Origin: Desulfovibrio sp. Huiquan2017
GTDB taxonomy: Bacteria > Desulfobacterota > Desulfovibrionia > Desulfovibrionales > Desulfovibrionaceae
NCBI RefSeq assembly: GCF_017351175.1
Contig: NZ_JAFMPN010000016.1
Span: forward strand, 45,542 to 109,541
Reading direction: 5' to 3'
Length of the DNA: 64,000 nt
Shown here: one piece after another, positions 7,743-19,542 of the stretch
Numbering within the stretch: position 1 is the stretch's first letter
Layout of the letters: every line of letters starts with the position of its first letter
The notes under the pieces: model-generated
The model's database searches: none
What the model was told of the DNA's origin: nothing
Seen by the model: only the letters and a program-made list of their open reading frames with translations
Position numbers and translations under genes: made by a program

Positions 7743-9365
7743 ATGCCTCAGACACTGACCCAGGCCTTTAGCAAAAACTTCCTCGGCAGCGCGCCCAGCT
7801 GGTACAAAATGGCCATTATCGCCTTTTTGGTGATAAACCCCATCCTCATGATAACGGCCGGGCCGTTCATCTCGGGCTGGGTGTTGATCGCGGAATTCAT
7901 CTTCACCCTGGCCATGGCGCTCAAATGCTATCCCCTGCCGGCGGGCGGCTTGCTGGCCATCGAGGCCGTCATCATGGGGATGACCTCGCCCAGGACCGTT
8001 TACCAGGAGGCCCTGACCAACTTCCCGGTCATCCTGCTCCTGATCTTCATGGTCGCGGGCATCTACTTCATGAAGGACTTCCTGCAGTACACCTTCACCC
8101 GAATCCTCACCCGCGTGCAGTCCAAGACCATTATCTCGCTGCTCTTCTGCTTCGCAGGCGCGTTCCTGTCCGCCTTCCTGGACGCCCTGACCGTCACGGC
8201 CGTGATCATCGCCGTGGCCTATGGGTTCTACAACGTGTACCACCGCTTCGCCTCGGGCAAGCCCATGAACTGCGACCACGACCTCTGCTCCGACGAGACC
8301 GTCAAGGAGCAGAACCGGGCGGACCTCCGGGAATTCCGTGCCTTCCTGCGCAACCTGATGATGCACGGCGCCGTCGGCACCGCGCTGGGCGGCGTCTGCA
8401 CCCTGGTGGGCGAGCCCCAGAACCTGCTCATCGGCGAGGTTATGGGCTGGCACTTCGTGCCCTTTTTCCTCAACGTGGCCCACGTCTCCATGCCGGTCCT
8501 GGCCGTAGGTATGCTGACCTGTGTGCTCGTGGAACAGTTCCACATCTTCGGCTACGGCGCGAAACTGCCGGGCAACATCCGCTCCCACCTGCTCGAGACC
8601 GCCATGGAAATGGAATCCAAGCGCGGCCTTCAGGGCAAGGCCCAACTCGTGGTCCAAGCCCTGATCGGCATCTGGCTGATCTCCGCCCTGGCCTTCCACT
8701 TGGCCGAAGTCGGCATCATCGGCCTGTCCGTCATCGTCCTGCTGACCGCCTTCAACGGATTCACCGACGAGCACCAGCTCGGCCCCGCCTTCGAGGAGGC
8801 CCTGCCCTTCACCGCCCTGCTCGTGGTCTTCTTCGCCATCGTCGGCGTCATCCACGACCAGCACCTGTTCGCCCCGGTCATGCACTTCGTCCTCGGGCTG
8901 GAAGGCCAGACCCAGCTCGCCGCGTACTACGCGGCCAACGGCCTGCTCTCCATGATCTCGGACAATGTCTTCGTGGCCACGGTGTACATCTCCGAGACCA
9001 AGATGCACTTCGTCCAGCTCCTGGGCACTGTCCCCGGCGTGGCCGACGCCGCCGCTCTGATGGACAAGCTGACCGATCCGCACCTGGTGCGCACCGACGT
9101 CATCGCCTCCCTGCCCGCAGGCATCCAGGACCAGGTCGCCAAGATGATGACCCACTTCGACCATCTGGCCGTGGCCATCAACACCGGCACGAACATCCCG
9201 TCCGTGGCCACCCCCAACGGCCAGGCCGCCTTCCTGTTCCTTCTGACCTCGGCGCTGGCTCCGGTCATCCGTCTGTCTTACGGACGCATGGTTGTCCTGG
9301 CCCTGCCCTACACCATCACCATGTCCATCACCGGTCTGGCCGCCACCTACTTCTTCTCCTGGTAG
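7743..9365 (+). CDS. nhaB: Na+/H+ antiporter NhaB
   Basis: A 540-residue inner-membrane protein, slightly longer than E. coli NhaB (about 513). The N-terminus strongly recalls Nha[56 protein letters not shown] and [16 protein letters not shown]. Later segments include [17 protein letters not shown] and [10 protein letters not shown]. It exchanges internal Na+ for protons and so maintains sodium balance and pH. The ribosome site CAGGAGT lies well placed upstream. It is the last gene before a strong terminator. With the DASS symporter it could close a sodium cycle for anion uptake. Confidence 0.95.
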   Translation: MPQTLTQAFSKNFLGSAPSWYKMAIIAFLVINPILMITAGPFISGWVLIAEFIFTLAMALKCYPLPAGGLLAIEAVIMGMTSPRTVYQEALTNFPVILLLIFMVAGIYFMKDFLQYTFTRILTRVQSKTIISLLFCFAGAFLSAFLDALTVTAVIIAVAYGFYNVYHRFASGKPMNCDHDLCSDETVKEQNRADLREFRAFLRNLMMHGAVGTALGGVCTLVGEPQNLLIGEVMGWHFVPFFLNVAHVSMPVLAVGMLTCVLVEQFHIFGYGAKLPGNIRSHLLETAMEMESKRGLQGKAQLVVQALIGIWLISALAFHLAEVGIIGLSVIVLLTAFNGFTDEHQLGPAFEEALPFTALLVVFFAIVGVIHDQHLFAPVMHFVLGLEGQTQLAAYYAANGLLSMISDNVFVATVYISETKMHFVQLLGTVPGVADAAALMDKLTDPHLVRTDVIASLPAGIQDQVAKMMTHFDHLAVAINTGTNIPSVATPNGQAAFLFLLTSALAPVIRLSYGRMVVLALPYTITMSITGLAATYFFSW

Positions 9366-9389
9366 CCTCCGGCACAACGAGCAACCCCC

Positions 9390-9421
9390 AAGGCCCCCGC
9401 GCATTGCGCGGGGGCCTTTCT
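9390..9421 (+). terminator. Terminator of the anion transport/nhaB operon
   Basis: A 13-bp perfect GC-rich stem (9390-9402 with 9406-9418) around a 3-base loop, followed by TTTC. It lies 25 bases after the nhaB stop. Confidence 0.85.
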
Positions 9422-9497
9422 CGTGCGGGCCCATCCCCCCCTCTTCGCGTTGCGTCGTCCGCGGAAAACGGCGGGAGTGGAATTGTTTTGCGCGCCT

Positions 9498-9565
9498 GTT
9501 GCCTGATCTGGCAACTTCCGGCAACCATTGCGTATTGTTGCGCATTTCTTGCGCGGAATGCGCAA
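9498..9565. repeat. Cluster of short inverted repeats between convergent genes
   Basis: GTTGCC/GGCAAC (9498-9503 with 9510-9515) and TTGCGCATT/AATGCGCAA (9538-9546 with 9557-9565) lie close together, with further TTGCG copies between them. The surrounding 9422-9688 stretch has no gene that I can support. Its function is unknown because both neighbouring genes end here. Confidence 0.45.
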
Positions 9566-9688
9566 GCGCTCATCCCGCAAAGCGGCATGAAGCCCGGCCC
9601 CTGGCATCCTCTTTTCGCTCTTTCGGCGCGGTCCTTTTCCGCTCCACGCCTTTTCGCCCTCCCAAAACGAATCGACTTATATAAGACC

Positions 9689-9721
9689 AAAAAAGGCGCA
9701 CCCGCTTTTTGCGGGTGCGCC
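9689..9721 (-). terminator. Terminator for the reverse-strand gene at 9788
   Basis: A perfect 11-bp stem (9695-9705 with 9711-9721) with a 5-base loop. On the reverse strand it is followed by six T residues (plus-strand A at 9689-9694). Confidence 0.9.
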
Positions 9722-9787
9722 GAGTTGTCCGTTTTCCCGGACTCGAACGGCCGACCGGACCATCATGGCCCGGGGCGACCGGAAGTT

Positions 9788-10156
9788 CTAGGCGTCCAGT
9801 TTGGACGAACTATTCAAATGGTCCTTGCACAACCAGACGATGGACTGGCTCTTGGTGTCGAAGTGGGGGCTAACCCCGTGAGTCGTGCCGCATTTCGCGC
9901 ATCTGTATTCATTCTCGCACTTCGGATAGCATTCGATGGAATTGAGCATCTGGTTAAAACGGCTGATGGTCGGGAACATGGGATGATCCGCATGCCGTTT
10001 GCGATCTTTGCTGTTCAGCTTGCCGTTGTCGTTCACCTTGACGGTAATCATCCGAGACCGATTGATGAACCCTTCCTTCTTATTCATGACCACTTTGATG
10101 GGTTCTTCCCAGCGGCAGATGATCCGCTTTCGCTCCTGATCAAAACGCACGGACAT
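9788..10156 (-). CDS. Small zinc-ribbon-like hypothetical protein
   Basis: 122 residues with an excellent ribosome site (AAGGAGG) just before the start. I do not recognise a family. The N-terminal half is basic and strand-forming (MSVRFDQERKRIICRWEEPIKV). The C-terminal half has ECYPKC, YRCAKCGTTHG and a last LCKDH, so one Cys pair plus a Cys/His partner could hold zinc. No signal peptide or membrane segment is seen. It follows the Dabb-domain gene on the same strand after about 100 bases and ends at its own terminator. Confidence 0.7.
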   Translation of the reverse strand: MSVRFDQERKRIICRWEEPIKVVMNKKEGFINRSRMITVKVNDNGKLNSKDRKRHADHPMFPTISRFNQMLNSIECYPKCENEYRCAKCGTTHGVSPHFDTKSQSIVWLCKDHLNSSSKLDA

Positions 10157-10256
10157 GGCATCCTCCTTGGTGCGGCCGTCCTTCCTTATCGAACCGCGTG
10201 AGTTCGGATTTACCCCTCTTGCGACGGCCCGGCCAAACGCCCCGGGCCGAGGCAGC

Positions 10257-10559
10257 TCAAATTACGTAATCCACGACCTTGCGGCCGGAAGCCACCTTCT
10301 TCACGAAGGCGACACAGGCTTGATGTTCGGGGTGATCCTGGTAATGGTTCAGGGCATCCACATCGTCGTGCTCGGAGCACAGGATGACGTGGCACTCGGG
10401 ATCGGCGGCCACGATCTCCGTACTGACCTCGATATGCCGGAGCCCCTCGATACGCCCCTTGAGGGCTTCCAGGATATCCTTCATCTTCGCGCCATTTTCG
10501 ATTGCCGTCTTACCTTCGACCTCATCCTTCAACGTCCACATGACGATATGTCTGACCAC
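10257..10559 (-). CDS. Stress-responsive alpha/beta barrel (Dabb) domain protein
   Basis: 100 residues, GTG start at 10559 with AGGAGA eight bases upstream. The pattern VRHIVMWTLKDEV at the start, the helix ILEALKGRIEGLRHIEVSTEI, the strand CHVILCSEHDDVDALNHYQDHPEHQACVAFVKKV and the closing VVDYVI define the dimeric Dabb ferredoxin-like fold (PF07876). Members are small, often stress-linked, cytoplasmic proteins, and most have no known reaction. No partner gene gives a function here. Confidence 0.88.
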   Translation of the reverse strand: MVRHIVMWTLKDEVEGKTAIENGAKMKDILEALKGRIEGLRHIEVSTEIVAADPECHVILCSEHDDVDALNHYQDHPEHQACVAFVKKVASGRKVVDYVI

Positions 10560-10836
10560 TGAACTCTCCTTGCAACGGTAACAATTTTAACTAAATCAAC
10601 AAAACATCGTGCAATAGACACTGGTTTTCACAAAATAGAATAAACACGGTTTGTCGTTTTGTCACCCCACTGCGCGGGAATATATCATTCCCTTGCCCGC
10701 ATTTTCGGCGGAAGGTGACAGTGCGCGGAGCGCGTCGCCTTGACTTCGACAGGCAAAGGCCCATCCTTTGCATACGTCTCGACGTCGCCGTTTTGCCAGA
10801 CTTTTCCTTGCACAAGAAATGCCAAAAAGAGCTACC

Positions 10837-13491
10837 ATGCGTAAAATACTCTGTCTGATCCTGTTGCTGTCCTGCCTCTGCGCCCTGCATGTCCCGCCTG
10901 CGCTCGGCGCGGTCGAGAAACCCAAGAAAAGCGTGCTGTGCCTGAATTCCTACCATCACGGCTACCAGTGGTCGGACGCCATCATGCGCGGCATCCGCTC
11001 GGTCCTGGAGAACAGCCACTATAAGATCGACCTCCAGATCGAATACATGGACGCGAAGCGTTACAACTACGAAGATGTGACCCGCATGCTCCTGCGGCTC
11101 TACAAGGAAAAATTCAAGAACGAAAAGTTCGACATGATCATGACGTCGGACAACGACGCCTACTCGTTCGTCACCCAGTACAAAGACATTCTCTTCCCGG
11201 ACGTGCCGTTGGTTTACTGCGGCGTTAATTTCCTGAACACCGACGACACGGACTCGGACGATGCCACGGGCGTCATCGAAAGCTTCGACCTGTCCAAGAC
11301 CTTGGACGTGGCCCTACGCCTGCACAAGGGCAAAAAACGCATCATCGTTGTCGGCGACTCGTCCACGGCCGGTGCAGCCATCAAGCGTCAGGTCCAGGAC
11401 CAGTTGGCACGCTACAAGGTGCCGCTCATCGCCGAATACTGGACCGACATGTCGCTGAAAAACGTCCTGGAGCGTGTCGCCAACCTGCCCGCCGACTCCT
11501 TCCTCTTCTTCATCCCCTACTACCAGGTTATCGACGGCCGCTTCCTGACTGCCGAGGAGGCCATGCAGGCCATCTACGCGCGGTCGAGCATGCCCATCTA
11601 CACGGCCTGGGAATTCCTGGCGGGCACCGGCGCCGTGGGCGGAAACATGCTTTCGGGCTATCTGCACGGACGGCGGGCCGCGAAAATCGCCATGGAAATC
11701 CTGGACGGCAAAAGCCCGGACGACATCCCGGTGTCCCGCGAAACCACCGGAGAATACATCTTCGACTACAAGGTCATGAAGCGGCTCAAGCTGGACATGA
11801 ACCTGCTGCCCAAGGGAAGCCGCATACTCAATGCCCCCAAGGCATTCTACGAACTCTCCAAGGAAGTGTTCTGGACCATTATGGTCAGCTTCGTCTTGCT
11901 GGTCCTCGTGCTCATCTTCCTGACCCTGACCATGCTCGAACGGCGCAAGGTCGAACGAAAGATCAAGGACCAGTTGGCCTTCCAGGAGACGCTGATGGAC
12001 ACGGTTCCGCAACTGGTGTCCTGGAAGGACGCCGACGGGCGGTACCTGGGCACCAACCGGGCCTTTTCGGAATTCTTCGGTCTGGAACACGGGGCGGGTA
12101 TCGTCAACCGGGTCATCAACGAGGTCGTCAAGGATCTGGAGTACGCCTCCTGGGCCACGGACGCGGACAAAGAGGTCATACGCAAGGGCCAGGCATTCCA
12201 CAAGGAACGGCGCAAACTGGTCAACGCGGCGGGCGATCCGGCCTGGATCGAAGTCACCAAGGTGCCCATCACCGACCGTTCCGGCCAAATCGTGGGCATA
12301 CTCTCCATGGCCGACAACATCACCACCGAGCTGAACCTGGAAAAACAATTGCTGCAATCCCAGAAGATGGAGGCCATCGGCACGCTGGCGGGCGGCATCG
12401 CGCACGATTTTAACAACATTCTGACCAGCATCATCAACTCCACCGAACTGGCCGTGAGCGACTTGGATCCGGAGTCCATGACCACCAGGGATCTGGAACG
12501 GGTGCTCAAGGCGGCCCGACGCGGCGGCCGGGTGGTCAAGCAAATTCTGGCCTTCAGCCGTCCGTCCACCGAGGGATTCCGGCCCACGGACGTAAGCGGC
12601 GTCATCACCGAGGCCATCGAACTGCTCAAGTCCTCCATGCCGCGCAAGATCGAGGTCCGCTCGCGCATCCAAGACAACCTGGCCTGCGTGTACGCCGACC
12701 CGACCCAGATCCACCAAGTGGTCATGAACCTGTGCACCAACGCCTTCCATGCCCTACGCCGCACGGGCGGGACCATCGAGGTCCGGCTGGACCAGTCCGA
12801 GGTCTCGCGTGAGGACGCGGACATGATCGGACTGGCCCCGGGCGAATACGTGCGCCTGGTGGTGGAGGACAACGGGCCGGGCATCCCCTTGGACATCGCG
12901 GACAAAATCTTCGATCCCTTCTTCACCACCAAGGACAAGACCGAGGGCACGGGACTGGGGCTGGCGGTCGTCCACGGCATCGTGCACAGCCACAAGGGCG
13001 GCCTCCAGGTCGAGCCGCGCGAAGGCGGCGGCACGACGTTCTCCATATACCTGCCCAAGGGCGACGCGGACCAGTGCGGCGACGTGAACCTGTTCAGCGC
13101 GCCACGCAACCTCGGCGCTCATATCCTCTTTGTGGAAGACGACGTGGACCAACTCCAGACCACGCCGCGCCTGCTCGAAACCATGGGCTATGTGGTCGAA
13201 GGCCAGGAAAGCCCGCTCGCGGCCCTACGCCGGGTCAACGACATGCCCGACGAATTCGACTTGGTCATCACCGACTACGATATGCCCGGCATGAGCGGCA
13301 CCCAGCTGGCCCGAAGGCTGGCGGTCATCGACCGGGACCTGCCGGTTATTCTCATTTCCGGCCGCGAAGATGCAGTTTCGGCGGCTGCGGGCTTGCCGAA
13401 TATCCGTCTGGTGGTTATCAAACCCTACGACAAACAGGATCTGTCCCGGGTCATCAGCAGTGTGCTGAGCAACGAGAAACAAGGGGAGTGA
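10837..13491 (+). CDS. Hybrid sensor histidine kinase with periplasmic ABC-type binding domain
   Basis: 884 residues from the ATG at 10837, which starts a clear signal sequence (MRKILCLILLLSCLCALHV, cleavage near ALGA). Domains in order: an ABC substrate-binding-like periplasmic sensor (about 30-325), a membrane helix (about 345-368), PAS (about 385-505), HisKA with phospho-acceptor H523 (GGIAHDFNNI), HATPase with NLCTNAFHA, VEDNGPGIP and GTGLGLAVVHG, and a C-terminal receiver with D813 (TDYDMPG). It probably senses an external small molecule and phosphorylates the sigma54 regulator encoded one base downstream. By position it matches the kinase next to the D. vulgaris lactate region, so lactate or pyruvate is a plausible signal. 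Confidence 0.92.
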   Translation: MRKILCLILLLSCLCALHVPPALGAVEKPKKSVLCLNSYHHGYQWSDAIMRGIRSVLENSHYKIDLQIEYMDAKRYNYEDVTRMLLRLYKEKFKNEKFDMIMTSDNDAYSFVTQYKDILFPDVPLVYCGVNFLNTDDTDSDDATGVIESFDLSKTLDVALRLHKGKKRIIVVGDSSTAGAAIKRQVQDQLARYKVPLIAEYWTDMSLKNVLERVANLPADSFLFFIPYYQVIDGRFLTAEEAMQAIYARSSMPIYTAWEFLAGTGAVGGNMLSGYLHGRRAAKIAMEILDGKSPDDIPVSRETTGEYIFDYKVMKRLKLDMNLLPKGSRILNAPKAFYELSKEVFWTIMVSFVLLVLVLIFLTLTMLERRKVERKIKDQLAFQETLMDTVPQLVSWKDADGRYLGTNRAFSEFFGLEHGAGIVNRVINEVVKDLEYASWATDADKEVIRKGQAFHKERRKLVNAAGDPAWIEVTKVPITDRSGQIVGILSMADNITTELNLEKQLLQSQKMEAIGTLAGGIAHDFNNILTSIINSTELAVSDLDPESMTTRDLERVLKAARRGGRVVKQILAFSRPSTEGFRPTDVSGVITEAIELLKSSMPRKIEVRSRIQDNLACVYADPTQIHQVVMNLCTNAFHALRRTGGTIEVRLDQSEVSREDADMIGLAPGEYVRLVVEDNGPGIPLDIADKIFDPFFTTKDKTEGTGLGLAVVHGIVHSHKGGLQVEPREGGGTTFSIYLPKGDADQCGDVNLFSAPRNLGAHILFVEDDVDQLQTTPRLLETMGYVVEGQESPLAALRRVNDMPDEFDLVITDYDMPGMSGTQLARRLAVIDRDLPVILISGREDAVSAAAGLPNIRLVVIKPYDKQDLSRVISSVLSNEKQGE

Positions 13492-13492
13492 C

Positions 13493-14935
13493 GTGGCGGC
13501 GATATTGATCATAGACGACGACCTCGATGTCTGCGAGACCATGGAGAGCCTGATCACCAGGCTGACCCATGACTGCGTCTCGGCCCACACCCTGGACTCC
13601 GGGCTGCGGCTGATGCGCAAGAAGGCCTTCGACGTGATCTTTCTGGACGTCCGCCTGCCGGATGGAAACGGCTTGGATATCCTGCCGGACATCATGGCCC
13701 TGCCCGATCCGCCCGAAGTCATCATCCTGACCGGCAAAGGCGACCCGGACGGTGCGGAGTTGGCCATTCGGGGCGGCGTCTGGGATTACCTGCTCAAACC
13801 GTCCAGCATCCGCGAAATTTCCCTGACCCTGGGCCGCGCCCTCAAATACCACGAGGAAAAACGCGACCGGGACGGAGACCGAGGCCTGGAACTCACCGGC
13901 GTGGTAGGCGACAGCCCGATCATCCGGGTCAGCTTCAACCTCCTGTCCCAGGCGGCCCGGTCGGAGACCAATGTGCTCATCACCGGCGAGACCGGCACGG
14001 GCAAGGAATTGTTCGCGTCCACCATCCACGCCAACTCCAAGCGCAAGTCCGGCAATTTCGTGGTCGTGGACTGCGCCGGGCTGACCGAATCCCTGCTGGA
14101 ATCCACTCTCTACGGATACCGCAAAGGGGCCTTCACCGGCGCTCAGGCCGACCGCATCGGACTGGTCAAACTGGCCGACGGCGGCACCCTTTTCCTGGAC
14201 GAGGTGGGCGAAATGCCGCTGTCCATGCAAAAGGCCTTTCTGCGCGTCCTCCAGGAACGAACCTTCCGCCCGGTGGGCGACACCCGCGAGCAGACCAGCG
14301 ACTTCCGGCTGGTGGCGGCCACCAACCGGGACCTGGACGAGATGGTCGAAAAGGGGACATTCCGTTCGGACCTGCTGTACCGCCTCAAGACAATGCATAT
14401 CCATCTGCCGCCCCTCCGGGAACGGCCCGAGGACATCAAGCCCTTGTGCATATATCGGGTCAACCAGCTCTGCCGCCAGTACGCCATGCCGCCCAAGTCC
14501 TTCGGCTCGGACTTCAACCCGGCCCTGGAAAGCTATGACTGGCCGGGCAACGTCCGCGAACTGTTCAATATCCTGGAGCGGGCCGTGGTCACCTCGGGTA
14601 CCGAGAAAACCCTCTACGCCATGCACTTGCCGCGCGAACTGCGCATCCAGATCGCCAAGGCCCAAATTGAGCGGTTGACCAACACCCCGCCCGAAAAAGA
14701 AGCCCTGTTCCCTCCGGACACGGAGCCTGTCCGAAAAATCGGACAGGATATCTTCGAGGACATCTTCGAGCAGGAACTGCCGACACTGCGGGATTTCAAG
14801 AGCACTGCGGAAAAGGTCTACCTCGGTGAGCTCATCCGCCAATGCGACGGCGACCTGCCCCGCATACTCGACGTATCCAAACTCTCCCGCTCACATTTCT
14901 ACGGCCTGCTCAAGAAGTACGGCCTGTCCCTTTAG
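13493..14935 (+). CDS. lurR: Sigma54-dependent response regulator of lactate utilisation (LurR-like)
   Basis: 480 residues, GTG start with GGGGAG upstream, one base after the kinase stop. Receiver domain with acidic pocket IDDD and acceptor D52 (FLDVRLPDG). AAA+ domain with Walker A GETGTGKE, intact GAFTGA (212-217), and Walker B LFLDEVGE. C-terminal Fis-type HTH (about 450-480, ILDVSKLSRSHFYGLLKKY). It is therefore a normal sigma54 activator, unlike the degraded one at 2109. The lactate operon starts about 900 bases downstream behind a sigma54-like promoter. The homologous regulator in D. vulgaris controls that operon; the symbol is given by this context. Confidence 0.9.
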   Translation: MAAILIIDDDLDVCETMESLITRLTHDCVSAHTLDSGLRLMRKKAFDVIFLDVRLPDGNGLDILPDIMALPDPPEVIILTGKGDPDGAELAIRGGVWDYLLKPSSIREISLTLGRALKYHEEKRDRDGDRGLELTGVVGDSPIIRVSFNLLSQAARSETNVLITGETGTGKELFASTIHANSKRKSGNFVVVDCAGLTESLLESTLYGYRKGAFTGAQADRIGLVKLADGGTLFLDEVGEMPLSMQKAFLRVLQERTFRPVGDTREQTSDFRLVAATNRDLDEMVEKGTFRSDLLYRLKTMHIHLPPLRERPEDIKPLCIYRVNQLCRQYAMPPKSFGSDFNPALESYDWPGNVRELFNILERAVVTSGTEKTLYAMHLPRELRIQIAKAQIERLTNTPPEKEALFPPDTEPVRKIGQDIFEDIFEQELPTLRDFKSTAEKVYLGELIRQCDGDLPRILDVSKLSRSHFYGLLKKYGLSL

Positions 14936-14943
14936 GAAAACCC

Positions 14944-15507
14944 ATGGCAGACTTCGCTTCCTACTGCGATTTTTGCGCGTCCCGCGACACGGACGATGTG
15001 GACCGCGCGTACCACGACACCCGCTATGGCTTTCCCATCGAGGACGACGGCGAACTGTTCGCGTTGCTGATCATGGAGATCAACCAGGCGGGGCTGAGCT
15101 GGCGGACGATACTCAACAAGGAACCAAACTTCCGCAAAGCCTACGACGGATTCGACATCCCCACCGTGGCCGCCTATGGCGAAGCGGACCGGGCCCGGCT
15201 CCTGGCCGACGCAGGCATCATCCGCAATCGCCTCAAGGTCGATGCGGCCATCCACAACGCGGGCGCCATCCTGGACCTGCAACGCGAATACGGCTCCTTC
15301 AAGGCCTGGCTGGATGCCCACCACCCTTTGGAAAAAGCGGCCTGGGTCAAACTGTTCAAAACCCGCTTCAAATTCGTGGGCGGCGAGATCGTCGGCGAGT
15401 TTCTCATGAGTTCCGGCTACCTGAAGGGCGCACATACCGAAACTTGCCCAATCCAGAAGGCCGTGTTAGAGGCCTGTCCGGCCTGGGCTCGATCCACGGA
15501 GGGGTGA
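14944..15507 (+). CDS. tag: DNA-3-methyladenine glycosylase I
   Basis: 187 residues from the ATG at 14944 (TTAGGAAAA upstream); the frame is open further upstream but overlaps the regulator. It shows the Tag pattern: an N-terminal Cys pair in SYCDFCA, YHDTRYGFPIEDDGELFALLIMEINQAGLSW with the catalytic-pocket Glu and Trp, and a C-terminal zinc-site region with His and Cys (GAHTETCP). The enzyme removes 3-methyladenine from alkylated DNA. It starts eight bases after the regulator gene and may be co-transcribed with it, though the function is unrelated. Confidence 0.93.
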   Translation: MADFASYCDFCASRDTDDVDRAYHDTRYGFPIEDDGELFALLIMEINQAGLSWRTILNKEPNFRKAYDGFDIPTVAAYGEADRARLLADAGIIRNRLKVDAAIHNAGAILDLQREYGSFKAWLDAHHPLEKAAWVKLFKTRFKFVGGEIVGEFLMSSGYLKGAHTETCPIQKAVLEACPAWARSTEG

Positions 15508-15742
15508 ACCCCAAACGCCCCGTATTCCGGTCTGTTCCGGCTTGTCCGTTTTTCCGGACGCCCCTGGTTCGTTCCCTTGCGCCTCCGCTTTACGCTCAAA
15601 ACCCCATGCGTCGAGCTTTTATCATGTCCGCAATCGAAATTTCGTCCTATTTTTCAGACTGCCCCCTTTGCCGGGAACGTCCTCTTTCACTTCCTCTCTT
15701 TGTAACACATTGTAAAAACGGCTGATTTAAATTTTCACAAAC
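15508..15742. other. Upstream regulatory stretch of the lactate operon
   Basis: No gene is seen. It contains a small GTCCG/CGGAC hairpin (15544-15559), a perfect 10-base palindrome CGAAATTTCG (15635-15644) about 100 bases before the sigma54-like promoter, and TTTTCACAA (15732-15740). The palindrome lies at a distance typical of activator sites, but I cannot show that LurR binds it. Confidence 0.4.
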
Positions 15743-15759
15743 TTGGCACGGATGTTGAG
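15743..15759 (+). promoter_or_regulatory. Candidate sigma54 (-24/-12) promoter of the lactate operon
   Basis: TTGGCACG (15743-15750) followed after four bases by TTGAG (15755-15759). The -24 box is perfect. The -12 box has GA in place of GC, with the standard ten bases between GG and this dinucleotide. It leaves a leader of about 70 bases before por, and a sigma54 activator is encoded upstream. Confidence 0.65.
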
Positions 15760-15828
15760 TATACACCGTGTCATCAAACGAACGGGTTCGCTCGGCGGAC
15801 GCCGAGAAATCCCGACGACCCACAATAG

Positions 15829-19431
<3,603 letters not shown>

Positions 19432-19442
19432 TAGTTAGAGGC

Positions 19443-19493
19443 ATGTGCGGGGCGGGGTTGTTGCGGAGGCTTCGCCTGACCCGCCCCGCACAT
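19443..19493 (+). terminator. Large hairpin between por and lctP, possible attenuator
   Basis: A perfect 14-bp GC-rich stem (19443-19456 with 19480-19493) encloses a second small stem around TTC. Only TCTGTTTT follows. It may partly terminate transcription, or protect the por mRNA so that PFOR is made in excess of downstream products. Confidence 0.65.
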
Positions 19494-19542
19494 CTGTTTT
19501 GAACCGTGAGGGTTGTTCCTCACACCCATGGAGGTTTGTTTA

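Noticed and set aside
6156..9545. Very long reverse-strand open frame (over 1100 codons) opposite the transporter genes
   Set aside because: It lies antisense to three clear forward genes, is full of Gly, His, Asp and Gln typical of a shadow of GC-rich coding DNA, and has no domain pattern.
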